A stretch of 6,577 bases of DNA, from assembly GCA_018609665.1 (NCBI GenBank), contig JAHENN010000116.1, positions 1 to 6,577 on the forward strand. Reading direction: 5' to 3'. Of the stretch, positions 1 through 5,045 are shown one piece after another. Each line of letters begins with the position of its first letter. The first letter of the stretch is position 1. The DNA comes from Haloarculaceae archaeon. GTDB taxonomy: Archaea; Halobacteriota; Halobacteria; Halobacteriales; Haloarculaceae. A program made the position numbers and the translations under genes. The notes below the pieces were generated by a model. It saw only the letters and a list, made by a program, of their open reading frames with translations, searched no databases and was not told the origin of the DNA.

Positions 1-399
1 GACGCCGCGGTCGCCCACGCCGTCGAGCGGCGGGACGTCGAGACGGTCCTCGTCGGCGCCGACGCGGTGCTGGCCGACGGCACCGTCGTCAACAAGGTGG
101 GCACCCGGCCCGCGGCGCTTGCGGCGGCCGATGCCGGCGCCGACTGCTACGCCGTCTGCGCCGCCGACAAGATCCGCCCGGGCGAGACCGCCGACCGCGA
201 GTCCGGCCCGGCGGCGGTCTACGACGGGACGGCGGCCGTCGAGCCGCTGAACCCGCGGTTCGAGCCGACGCCGCCGGAGCTGTTCGACGGACTCGTCACC
301 GAGCGGGGGGTGCTGTCGGCCGCGGCGGCGGCGTCGGTCGCGGCCGACCACGCCGAGCTGGCCGCCCGGGCGGAGCGCCGACTCGGTGCAGACGATTAA
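1..399 (+). CDS. eIF2B-alpha / ribose-1,5-bisphosphate isomerase family protein, C-terminal part
   Basis: The frame is open from the first base, so the N-terminus lies outside the window; 132 residues and the TAA stop are visible. The run VLVGAD (visible residues 16-21) followed by a DG and VVNKVGT (29-35) is the signature of the eIF2B-alpha/MtnA/ribose-1,5-bisphosphate isomerase superfamily. In the characterised isomerases the Asp of GAD is catalytic and the Asn-Lys pair contacts the substrate phosphate, and all three residues are present here. A later NPRFEPTPPELFDGLVTERG block is also typical of the family C-terminus. Archaeal members include the AMP-pathway R15P isomerase and paralogues annotated as eIF-2B-like, some of which I recall as fused to a Nudix domain. 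The missing N-terminal half would decide which, so I give no symbol. The EEP-family gene begins 26 bases downstream on the same strand. Family confidence is high; the exact substrate is unknown. Confidence 0.88.
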   Translation, partial: DAAVAHAVERRDVETVLVGADAVLADGTVVNKVGTRPAALAAADAGADCYAVCAADKIRPGETADRESGPAAVYDGTAAVEPLNPRFEPTPPELFDGLVTERGVLSAAAAASVAADHAELAARAERRLGADD

Positions 400-400
400 G
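393..400 (+). promoter_or_regulatory. Weak TATA-like box for the EEP hydrolase gene
   Basis: GATTAAG is the only A/T-rich spot before the start codon at 426, and its centre lies about 29 bases upstream, the distance expected for a leaderless archaeal transcript. It overlaps the stop codon of the preceding gene and there is no clear BRE. Co-transcription with the upstream gene (26-base gap) is equally possible. Confidence 0.3.
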
Positions 401-425
401 TCGGTCCGGGTCCCGACTGTGGACG

Positions 426-1181
426 ATGGGCCTCCGGCTCCTCAGCTACAACGTCCGGTACGCCACCCTCGACGACGGGCCGAACGCCTGGGCCGAGCGG
501 CGCGACGGGGTGGCCGACATCGTCCGCTCGCGGGCGCCGGACGTCGCCTGCTTCCAGGAGGTCTGGGAGACGCAGTTCGACGACCTCGCGGCCCGGCTGC
601 CGGGCTACGACTGGGTCCGCGAGCGGACCTCCAGCGGCGAGCACACGCCCCTCGCCTACCGGGCCGACCGGCTGTCGGTCGTCGACCGGGAGACGTTCTC
701 GCTGTCGGAGACGCCGTCGGACCACCACGCGATGGACTGGGAGACGACCGTCCCCCGCGTGACGACGGCGGCCCGGCTCCGCGGCGACGACCGGGAGTTC
801 GTCGCCGCCAGCACGCACCTCGACCACGGCAGCGAGCGGGCCCGGCGGCGCGGAGCGGCCCTGTTGGCCGAGCGGTTCGGCGACCGGCCCGTGCCGGCGG
901 TGGTGGCCGGCGACTTCAACTGCACGCCGGCCGACCGGCCGTACGGGACGATGGTCGAGACGGGATTCCGGGACGCCCGGGGCGTCGCCGACGTCGCCCG
1001 CGGCCCCGAGACGACGTTCAACGACTTCGACGAACCGAAGCCGGACCGGCGCATCGACCACGTCTTCGTCGCCGGCGGCCTCGGCGTCGACCGCCTCGAG
1101 GTCCCGACCGACCGCGACGACCGGGGACGGTACCCCTCCGACCACTTCCCGGTCGTCGTCGAGCTGTCGCCGTCCGGCTGA
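426..1181 (+). CDS. Endonuclease/exonuclease/phosphatase (EEP) family metal-dependent hydrolase
   Basis: The 251-residue protein covers the whole EEP (DNase I-like) fold. The canonical metal and catalytic positions are visible in order: Asn9 in SYNVRY, Glu45 in CFQEV, His131 in STHLDH, Asp163 and Asn165 in GDFN, Asp211 in RRIDHVF, and the Asp239-His240 pair in YPSDHFPV. The blocks DGPNAWAERRDGV, FSLSETP and MDWETTVPR match the secreted/cytosolic EEP subgroup that resembles sugar-phosphate or phosphodiester hydrolases rather than classical exonuclease III. The family cleaves phosphate ester bonds with Mg2+ or Mn2+. The substrate here cannot be told from sequence. No signal peptide or membrane segment is seen, so it should act in the cytoplasm. 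The ATG at 426 is the natural start because the first beta strand (LRLLSYNV) begins directly after it. There is no Shine-Dalgarno motif before it. Confidence 0.9.
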   Translation: MGLRLLSYNVRYATLDDGPNAWAERRDGVADIVRSRAPDVACFQEVWETQFDDLAARLPGYDWVRERTSSGEHTPLAYRADRLSVVDRETFSLSETPSDHHAMDWETTVPRVTTAARLRGDDREFVAASTHLDHGSERARRRGAALLAERFGDRPVPAVVAGDFNCTPADRPYGTMVETGFRDARGVADVARGPETTFNDFDEPKPDRRIDHVFVAGGLGVDRLEVPTDRDDRGRYPSDHFPVVVELSPSG

Positions 1182-1216
1182 CCGCGAGTCCCGCGCCGAG
1201 GATTAGATGGAAGAGC

Positions 1217-1223
1217 TTTTAGG
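1217..1223 (+). promoter_or_regulatory. TATA-like box upstream of the GDT1 gene
   Basis: TTTTAGG is the most A/T-rich hexamer-like element in the gap. Placing transcription about 26 bases downstream puts the start near 1245, at or just before the ATG at 1248 and about 100 bases upstream of the GDT1 ATG at 1346. The GDT1 transcript would then carry a long leader, unlike the apparently leaderless genes around it. Its last bases overlap the inverted repeat at 1222-1241. Confidence 0.5.
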
Positions 1224-1241
1224 ATTAGCCGCGTCTAATCC
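1222..1241. promoter_or_regulatory. Inverted-repeat operator candidate at the GDT1 promoter
   Basis: The arms GGATTAG (1222-1228) and CTAATCC (1235-1241) are exact inverted repeats separated by CCGCGT. A third copy, GGATTAG, sits at 1200-1206 in direct orientation, 22 bases (about two helical turns) upstream. The palindrome starts at the TATA-like box and ends just before the expected transcription start, a position where a bound dimer would block initiation. The text TTAGGATTAGCC resembles half of a DtxR/IdeR-type metal-regulator box. That resemblance is an inference; the repeats themselves are seen directly. Confidence 0.5.
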
Positions 1242-1247
1242 ATCGTA

Positions 1248-1343
1248 ATGAGACGGAACGTTGGGGCGGTCGTTCGCCCGGCGTCGCGGCGGGCGAACGG
1301 GTCCCGCGTCGACGCCGCGACGCGTCCGGGGAGGGGCCGCTGA
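1248..1343 (+). CDS. Possible 31-codon leader ORF (uORF) before the GDT1 gene
   Basis: An ATG at 1248 opens a 31-codon frame that ends with TGA at 1341-1343, two bases before the GDT1 ATG. The ATG lies about 29 bases after the TATA-like box centre, the same geometry as the leaderless starts of other genes here. The peptide begins MRRNVGAVVRP, has nine arginines and only one acidic residue, and so is unlike typical acidic haloarchaeal proteins. It resembles no family I know. The stop-to-start spacing would allow translational coupling to GDT1. The same bases also form two hairpins, so this may instead be an untranslated structured leader with an accidental frame. In GC-rich DNA such frames arise by chance, hence the low confidence. 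Confidence 0.3.
   Translation: MRRNVGAVVRPASRRANGSRVDAATRPGRGR
1271..1299 (+). other. Perfect 10-bp hairpin in the GDT1 leader
   Basis: The left arm CGTTCGCCCG (1271-1280) is the exact reverse complement of CGGGCGAACG (1290-1299), with a 9-base loop. It lies inside the predicted 5' leader of the GDT1 transcript and inside the short ORF, and would be a stable RNA stem. Confidence 0.55.
1305..1324 (+). other. Second hairpin in the GDT1 leader
   Basis: CGCGTCG (1305-1311) pairs with CGACGCG (1318-1324) across a 6-base loop. It follows the first hairpin by 5 bases and ends 5 bases before the GGAGG ribosome-binding motif, so alternative folding could affect access to that site. Short GC-only stems are common in such DNA, so this is moderate evidence alone. 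Confidence 0.4.
1329..1336 (+). promoter_or_regulatory. Shine-Dalgarno motif for GDT1
   Basis: GGGAGGGG contains GGAGG at 1330-1334, complementary to the 16S rRNA tail, 11 bases before the ATG at 1346. This supports that start and internal initiation on a leadered mRNA. The leaderless genes nearby have no such motif. Confidence 0.55.
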
Positions 1344-1345
1344 CG

Positions 1346-2044
1346 ATGGCCGACTACCTCACCGTCGTCGTCGTCGCCCTGCTCGCGCAGTTGGCGGTGC
1401 TGCCCGGCGAGAAGGTCCAGTTCATCATCGCGGCGCTGTCGACCCGGTACCACCCGCTGGGGGTCGTCGCCGCGGCCGGAGCGGCTTTCGCCGGCTGGAC
1501 GGCGCTGGAAATCTGGTTCGGGAGCGCGCTGCAGGCGGCGCTGCCGCCCGTCGTCCTCGAGGCGCTCACCGCCGCGCTGTTCCTCGTCTTCGCGGTCCTG
1601 CTGGTGCGGTCGGCGCCGAACCCCGGCCAGGACATCGCCGCTGCGACCGACGGCGGCCTCGAGGTCGTCGAGGACGTCCGGCTGCCGGTCGTCGACCGGG
1701 AGGTGCCGGACGCCCTCGGCGGCTACCTCCCCATCTTCGTGCTGATGGCCGCCGGCGAGTTCGGCGACAAGACCCAGCTGGTCACCATCGGGCTGGCCGC
1801 ACAGTACGGCGCCACCTCCGCCATCTGGGTCGGCGAGATGGCCGCCATCATCCCGGTCAGCCTGGCGAACGCCTACTTCTTCAGCCGGTTCGCCCACCTC
1901 TTCGACGCCCGGAAGGCCCACTTCGTCGCCGCCGGGCTGTTCGCCTTCTTCGGGCTGGACACCGTGCTGGCGATGGCGACCGGCGCGTCGGTCTGGGAGA
2001 CGGCCGTCGGGGCGGTCGCCGACGCTCTCCTGGCGGCCGTGTAG
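1346..2044 (+). CDS. TMEM165/GDT1 (UPF0016) family membrane protein, putative Mn2+/Ca2+ transporter
   Basis: The 232-residue hydrophobic protein has about six membrane segments (roughly 5-30, 38-62, 65-88, 126-152, 155-179, 190-212), split by an acidic central loop (95-123) into two homologous halves. The second half carries the family signature E138-F-G-D141-K142-T143-Q144. The first half has a degenerate version, L19-P-G-E22-K23-V-Q25, lacking the first Glu and with Asp changed to Glu. Characterised GDT1 relatives (yeast Gdt1, human TMEM165, bacterial MneA, cyanobacterial Mnx) exchange Mn2+ or Ca2+ for protons, so cation export across the cytoplasmic membrane is the likely role, by family inference. 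The ATG is supported by a GGAGG motif 11 bases upstream and by the first membrane segment starting right after it. The leader contains an operator-like repeat and hairpins, suggesting regulation, possibly by metal. Confidence 0.85.
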   Translation: MADYLTVVVVALLAQLAVLPGEKVQFIIAALSTRYHPLGVVAAAGAAFAGWTALEIWFGSALQAALPPVVLEALTAALFLVFAVLLVRSAPNPGQDIAAATDGGLEVVEDVRLPVVDREVPDALGGYLPIFVLMAAGEFGDKTQLVTIGLAAQYGATSAIWVGEMAAIIPVSLANAYFFSRFAHLFDARKAHFVAAGLFAFFGLDTVLAMATGASVWETAVGAVADALLAAV

Positions 2045-2071
2045 GGCGAATCGATACGCCCGAACCGTTTT
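2044..2071 (+). terminator. Weak terminator-like hairpin after GDT1
   Basis: GGGCG (2044-2048) and CGCCC (2057-2061) form a 5-bp stem immediately after the stop codon, followed six bases later by TTTT (2068-2071). The same T run doubles as the TATA-like box of the next gene, so its role as terminator is uncertain. Confidence 0.3.
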
Positions 2072-2073
2072 GT
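2062..2073 (+). promoter_or_regulatory. Promoter of the FAD/NAD(P) oxidoreductase gene
   Basis: GAACC followed by GTTTTG resembles a haloarchaeal BRE plus TATA element. The T run is centred near 2070, about 27 bases before the ATG at 2097, predicting a leaderless transcript; no Shine-Dalgarno motif is present. Confidence 0.5.
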
Positions 2074-2096
2074 CCGCAGCCCCACGACACTACGGT

Positions 2097-3500
2097 ATGA
2101 CGACGCACGTCGCCGTCGTCGGCGCCTACGGGAGCGCCGGCGTCGCGGCCGCCGAACGGCTCGCCGACGCGCCGGAAATAGAGCTGACGCTCGTCGACGA
2201 CGGGGACCCGGGCGGCGGCCTCTGTATCCTCCGCGGCTGCATGCCGTCGAAGGAGGTGCTGTCGGCCGCCGAACACCGGTTCGTCGCCCGCCACGACGAC
2301 CGGCTCGACGGGTCGCTGCCGTCGGTCGACCTCGAGGCCGTCGTCGAGCGGAAGAACGACCACACCTCGACGTTCGCCGCCCACCGCCGGAGCGCGGTCG
2401 CCGACCTCGCCGAGCGCGACGGCGTCGAGTTCCTCCGGGAGACCGCCCGCTTCGTCGACGACGGCCCGCGGCTGGCGGTCGGCGACCGGACGCTCGAGCC
2501 CGACTACGTCGTCGTCGCAACCGGGTCGACGGTCAACGTCCCCGACCTCCCCGGCATCGACGACGTCGACGTCGAGACCAGCGCGGACGTCCTCGACGCC
2601 ACCGAGTTCGGCGACTCGGGGATCGTCATGGGGTTCGGCTACGTCGGCACCGAGATGGTGCCGTACCTCAGCGAGGCCGCCGGGGTGGAGCTGTCGGTCA
2701 TCGAGCACGACGCCCGGCCGCTCGACGAGGCCGACTCCCCCTTCGGCGACGCGCTGCTGTCGTACTACCGGGAGAACTTCGACGTCGACGTCCTGACGCA
2801 CGCCCGCGAGAAGCGGGTCGAGTCGACCGACGACGGCGGCGTTCGGATGTACGTCGACCACGACGGCGACGAGCGGGTTCTCGAGGCCGACCAGCTGTTC
2901 ACCTTCACCGGCCGCCGGCCGGCCATCGACCGGCTCGACGTCGAGGCGTCGGGGCTGACGCCGGGGCCCGGCTGGGTCGAGGACACGATGCAGGCGGCCG
3001 ACCACGAGCGGGTCTTCGTCGCCGGCGACGCCAACGGCATCGAGCCGGTGCTCCACGTCGCCAAGGAGCAGGGCCACGCCGCCGCCGAGAACATCCGCCG
3101 GCACCGCGTCGGCGAGCCGCTGGAGCCGTACGAGAACGTCCACCACCACGTCATGTTCTCGGGGCTGGGCGTCCTCCCGTTCGCCCGGGTCGGTCACTCC
3201 GCCGAGAGCGCGGCGGCCGCCGACCTCGACCACGTGGTCGTCACCCGCGAGGCCGAACGCGACGGCGTCTTCGCCACGAAGAACGTCCCCGAGGGGCTGG
3301 CCCGGCTCGTCGTCGGCCCCGACGGGACGGTCCTCGGCTACCAGGGGCTGCACTACCACGCCGACGTGATGGCCAAGACGATGCAGGTGGCCGTCGAGAT
3401 GGGGCTGGACGTCCGCGAGATTCCCGACCGCGCGTACCACCCGACGACGCCGGAGATACTCGACGGGCTGTTCCGGGCGGCCGCCGCGGAGCTCGGCTGA
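2097..3500 (+). CDS. Class I FAD/NAD(P)-dependent disulfide oxidoreductase (dihydrolipoamide dehydrogenase-like)
   Basis: The protein has 467 residues, the usual family length. An N-terminal FAD-binding Rossmann region (VAVVGAYGSAG, 5-15) is followed by the redox disulfide C43-ILRG-C48 with PSK, the CX4C arrangement of class I enzymes such as dihydrolipoamide dehydrogenase, glutathione reductase and mercuric reductase. Next come ATGS (141-144), the NAD(P)-binding GFGYVGTE (179-186), the second FAD motif AGDANG (309-314), and a C-terminal dimerisation domain ending in H448-PTTP-E453, the catalytic His-Glu pair. All redox residues are present, so it should move electrons between NAD(P)H and a disulfide or similar acceptor; the substrate is unknown. 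No lipoyl-dependent dehydrogenase genes are nearby, which argues against a plain complex component. The first glycine motif is unusual (see findings). The ATG at 2097 is preferred over an in-frame TTG at 2070 because of the promoter spacing. Confidence 0.88.
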   Translation: MTTHVAVVGAYGSAGVAAAERLADAPEIELTLVDDGDPGGGLCILRGCMPSKEVLSAAEHRFVARHDDRLDGSLPSVDLEAVVERKNDHTSTFAAHRRSAVADLAERDGVEFLRETARFVDDGPRLAVGDRTLEPDYVVVATGSTVNVPDLPGIDDVDVETSADVLDATEFGDSGIVMGFGYVGTEMVPYLSEAAGVELSVIEHDARPLDEADSPFGDALLSYYRENFDVDVLTHAREKRVESTDDGGVRMYVDHDGDERVLEADQLFTFTGRRPAIDRLDVEASGLTPGPGWVEDTMQAADHERVFVAGDANGIEPVLHVAKEQGHAAAENIRRHRVGEPLEPYENVHHHVMFSGLGVLPFARVGHSAESAAAADLDHVVVTREAERDGVFATKNVPEGLARLVVGPDGTVLGYQGLHYHADVMAKTMQVAVEMGLDVREIPDRAYHPTTPEILDGLFRAAAAELG

Positions 3501-3503
3501 CGG

Positions 3504-3953
3504 CTACGGCGCGTACGTCCCCTCGAGCGTCGCCTTCGCGACGATGTGGCCGGTCGCCGCGTCGGTGACCGCCGCCCGGTCGGCCGACGCCGACAGCCCG
3601 AGTTCGGCGTCCAGCGCGTACAGCCGGAACCGGTAGGTGTGCTCGCCGTCGGCCGGGTTCGGCCCGCCGTAGCCGACCTCGCCGTAGTCGTTCTGCCCCT
3701 CGGTGGCCGTCGCCGGCGACCACCCCTCGGGAATCTCCTTCCGGTCCGGCGGCAGGTCCCACACGAGCCAGTGGTCCCGCCGCTCCGAGGCGTCCGCGTC
3801 GGCGTCGTCCATCAGCAGCAGCATCGACACCGCCTCCGCCGGGACGCCCGACACCGACAGCGGCGGGTTGACGTTCGCCGCCGTGTAGCCACAGCGGTCG
3901 GGCATCGGCTCCCCGTCGTCGAAGGCCGGGCTCGAGAGCGTGAGTTCGGTCAT
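3504..3953 (-). CDS. YbhB/YbcL-type PEBP (Raf kinase inhibitor-like) family protein
   Basis: The 149 residues span a complete bacterial/archaeal PEBP domain. Recognisable blocks are NVNPPLSVSGVP (27-38), the MDDADAD segment (48-54) in place of the usual DPDAP, HWLVWDLP (61-68), and the YGEVGYGGPNPADGEHTYRFRLYALD block (90-115), which forms the conserved anion-binding pocket with its His residues. The family binds phosphorylated or anionic ligands, and no enzymatic role is firmly known in archaea. No signal peptide is seen, so it is probably cytoplasmic. The gene is tail to tail with the oxidoreductase, with only three bases between the two stop codons and no T-rich terminator on either strand, so the two transcripts probably overlap. 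The start is the ATG complementary to 3951-3953, followed directly by the first conserved strand (ELTLSSPAF). Confidence 0.92.
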   Translation of the reverse strand: MTELTLSSPAFDDGEPMPDRCGYTAANVNPPLSVSGVPAEAVSMLLLMDDADADASERRDHWLVWDLPPDRKEIPEGWSPATATEGQNDYGEVGYGGPNPADGEHTYRFRLYALDAELGLSASADRAAVTDAATGHIVAKATLEGTYAP

Positions 3954-3983
3954 GGGGCCGCCCGGGCGTTGGCCGTCCGGATG

Positions 3984-3990
3984 GAAAACA
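3984..3990 (-). promoter_or_regulatory. Possible TATA-like box for the PEBP gene
   Basis: On the minus strand TGTTTTCC is the only A/T-rich element near the gene, centred about 33 bases before the start codon. This would give a leader of roughly 7 bases. No Shine-Dalgarno motif precedes the ATG. Confidence 0.35.
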
Positions 3991-4020
3991 CCCGCGCCGG
4001 CCGCGACCCGTGGATTCTTT

Positions 4021-4046
4021 GCCGCCGGCCGAGAACGGCCGCCGGT
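4021..4046. other. Hairpin upstream of the PEBP gene
   Basis: CGGCCG (4026-4031) and CGGCCG (4036-4041) close an AGAA tetraloop. After one mismatch the stem continues with GCC/GGC-type pairs out to 4021 and 4046 (the last pair is a G-T wobble). It lies upstream of the PEBP promoter candidate; its role is unknown. Confidence 0.4.
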
Positions 4047-4209
4047 GGCGATGACGAGCGATTACCCCCGCCGAGCCCCTTGTGACGAGCCCGTTCACCG
4101 AGCCACCACCCTCAGACGCCGATAGCGCGGCCGGCCGCGGCGATTCGCTTCGGCGGTCTCCGTGAGCGGTACCGAGTCGTCCAGCAGCTTCGAGCGATAG
4201 GTACGATCC

Positions 4210-4234
4210 CGGCGCCGAGCGGAGTGAGGCGCCG
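4210..4234. repeat. Hairpin repeat unit 1 (7-bp stem, 11-base loop)
   Basis: CGGCGCC (4210-4216) pairs with GGCGCCG (4228-4234) around the loop GAGCGGAGTGA. It matches the unit at 4252-4276 in stem length, loop length and 9 of 11 loop bases, while the stem sequences differ. Confidence 0.55.
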
Positions 4235-4251
4235 TAGTGACGAGCGACCAC

Positions 4252-4276
4252 CGCGCCCGACCGGAGGGAGGGCGCG
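4252..4276. repeat. Hairpin repeat unit 2 (7-bp stem, 11-base loop)
   Basis: CGCGCCC (4252-4258) pairs with GGGCGCG (4270-4276) around the loop GACCGGAGGGA. Compared with unit 1, the arms have changed together so that pairing is kept, while the loop remains similar (GA, CGGAG, GA shared). Confidence 0.55.
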
Positions 4277-4306
4277 ACGGGAGCGAGGAGCTATTTTTCA
4301 TCGACG

Positions 4307-4342
4307 TTTTTGCCGGGCCGGCGGAGCCGGCCCGTGCAAAAA
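4307..4342 (-). terminator. Strong hairpin terminator of engB
   Basis: TTTTTGC (4307-4313) pairs with GCAAAAA (4336-4342), and inside it CGGGCCGGC (4314-4322) pairs with GCCGGCCCG (4326-4334) around a three-base loop with one bulged base (4335): 16 pairs in all. Read on the minus strand, a T5 run begins 8 bases after the engB stop codon, and archaeal RNA polymerase terminates at such U-tracts. The A/T-flanked symmetry would also give a T5 run in the plus direction. Confidence 0.6.
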
Positions 4343-4349
4343 GGTCGGT

Positions 4350-4970
4350 TCAGAAGAACTTGAACAGGTCGTCGCGCTCCTGTTCGTGGAGGTGGTGGCG
4401 GATCGCCTCGTTCAGCGGGCCGATGGTGCCGCGCTTCGCGGAGATGGGCGCCAGCACGTGGTCGAACTGCTGCCACGGCGGGTAGAGTCCCAGCCGCTCG
4501 GCGAGTTCGTTCAGCCGCTCGTCGCGGTCGTCGACCTTGTCCATCTTGTTGACGGCGACGACGGTCGGCACGCCGACCTCCCGGAGGAAGCCGAACATCT
4601 CGACGTCGTGGGGCACCTCGTCGGGCCCGGAGTGGCGGTCGATGATGTCGACGGCGGCCTTGCCGTCGACGACCAGCACGCCGACGAGGATGCTGTCGGC
4701 GTGTTCCTCGACGTACCGGACGACGTCGGTCTTGATGCGCTCGCGGACGTCCTCGGGGACGCCGGCCATGAAGCCGAAGCCGGGGAGGTCGGTGATGACG
4801 AAGTCCTCGGCGGCCCAGTCGAAGTGGTTGGGCTTCGTCGTCACGCCGGGACTGCCGCCGGTGTCGAAGGAGTCGTGGCCCGTCAACTCCCGCATCAACG
4901 TCGACTTCCCGACGTTGGACCGCCCGACCAGGACGACCTCGGCGTCGCGGTCCGGGCGCGTGTCGAACAT
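4350..4970 (-). CDS. engB: EngB (YihA/YsxC) family GTP-binding protein
   Basis: The 206-residue single-domain GTPase shows every G motif: G1 GRSNVGKST (16-24), G2 Thr at 44-45 in the PGVTTKPN block (41-48), G3 DLPGFGF (61-67), G4 NKMD (141-144) and G5 SAK (177-179). The GRSNVGKS and DLPGFGF variants are diagnostic of the EngB subfamily. Bacterial EngB is needed for large ribosomal subunit assembly; archaeal members are assumed to do similar work, which is inference. The protein is cytoplasmic and complete, with a basic/aromatic FKFF end. The start at 4970 is supported by a TTAT box on the minus strand centred 26 bases upstream, predicting a leaderless mRNA. It is divergent from the DUF389 gene across 97 bases and followed by a strong hairpin terminator. 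Confidence 0.93.
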   Translation of the reverse strand: MFDTRPDRDAEVVLVGRSNVGKSTLMRELTGHDSFDTGGSPGVTTKPNHFDWAAEDFVITDLPGFGFMAGVPEDVRERIKTDVVRYVEEHADSILVGVLVVDGKAAVDIIDRHSGPDEVPHDVEMFGFLREVGVPTVVAVNKMDKVDDRDERLNELAERLGLYPPWQQFDHVLAPISAKRGTIGPLNEAIRHHLHEQERDDLFKFF

Positions 4971-4992
4971 GCCGACGGTTGGCCGCTGGCGC

Positions 4993-5000
4993 GGATAAGC
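4993..5000 (-). promoter_or_regulatory. engB promoter TATA-like box
   Basis: On the minus strand GCTTATCC is centred about 26 bases before the engB ATG, so transcription should begin at or next to the start codon. The perfect 10-bp palindrome CGACCGGTCG (5001-5010) lies immediately upstream in the divergent gap. Confidence 0.55.
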
Positions 5001-5037
5001 CGACCGGTCGCGCCGGCCGTCGATTGCGCGCCGGTAG

Positions 5038-5045
5038 CGTTATCG
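5038..5045 (+). promoter_or_regulatory. DUF389 gene promoter TATA-like box
   Basis: GCGTTATC, with TTAT at 5040-5043, is centred 26 bases before the GTG at 5068, predicting a leaderless transcript. It mirrors the engB box on the other strand. An inverted repeat, CGGCGC (5044-5049) with GCGCCG (5052-5057), overlaps the region between box and start site and could be an operator, although GC-only repeats are weak evidence. Confidence 0.55.

Larger units (their letters stand above)
3954..4349. other. 396-base non-coding stretch with several hairpins
   Basis: No convincing gene is seen between the PEBP start and the engB stop. It holds the PEBP promoter candidate, a hairpin at 4021-4046, a perfect 14-bp palindrome at 4126-4139 (CGCGGCC and its complement), paired look-alike hairpins at 4210-4234 and 4252-4276, and the engB terminator at 4307-4342. 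The word TGACGAGC occurs three times (4052, 4083, 4238). Open frames on the minus strand here are Arg-rich with no family resemblance. The texture, purine-rich GAGCG-type words in hairpin loops and T runs around CATCGACG, reminds me of dispersed intergenic repeats in haloarchaeal genomes; that is recollection, not a search result. Confidence 0.55.

Noticed and set aside
1245..1345. yybP-ykoY type Mn2+ riboswitch before the GDT1 gene
   Set aside because: Such riboswitches control this kind of gene in bacteria, and GGGGAG is present, but it lies at the ribosome-binding site and the paired loops of the known fold are not recognisable.
1881..3440. A 519-codon minus-strand frame opposite the oxidoreductase
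   Set aside because: The plus-strand frame has all oxidoreductase motifs; the antisense product is low-complexity Val/Asp/Arg text from the complementary codons of an acidic GC-rich gene.
4140..4215. A tRNA-like segment in the non-coding stretch
   Set aside because: No GTTCGAATC-type T-loop and no cloverleaf with a 7-bp acceptor stem could be drawn.
3241..4251. A 336-codon minus-strand frame spanning the PEBP gene and the gap
   Set aside because: It runs across the PEBP gene in another frame and into the oxidoreductase on the opposite strand, and is extremely Arg/Gly/Pro-rich, typical of a shadow frame in GC-rich DNA.
4095..4301. A 68-codon minus-strand frame in the gap between engB and the PEBP gene
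   Set aside because: The product is Arg/Ser-rich, matches no family I know, has no promoter or Shine-Dalgarno motif, and its 5' part consists of the two hairpin repeats. It looks like repeat DNA read as protein.
3954..4349. A small mobile element (MITE) in the gap
   Set aside because: Hairpins and short repeated words are present, but I found no matching terminal inverted repeats at the ends and no target-site duplication.
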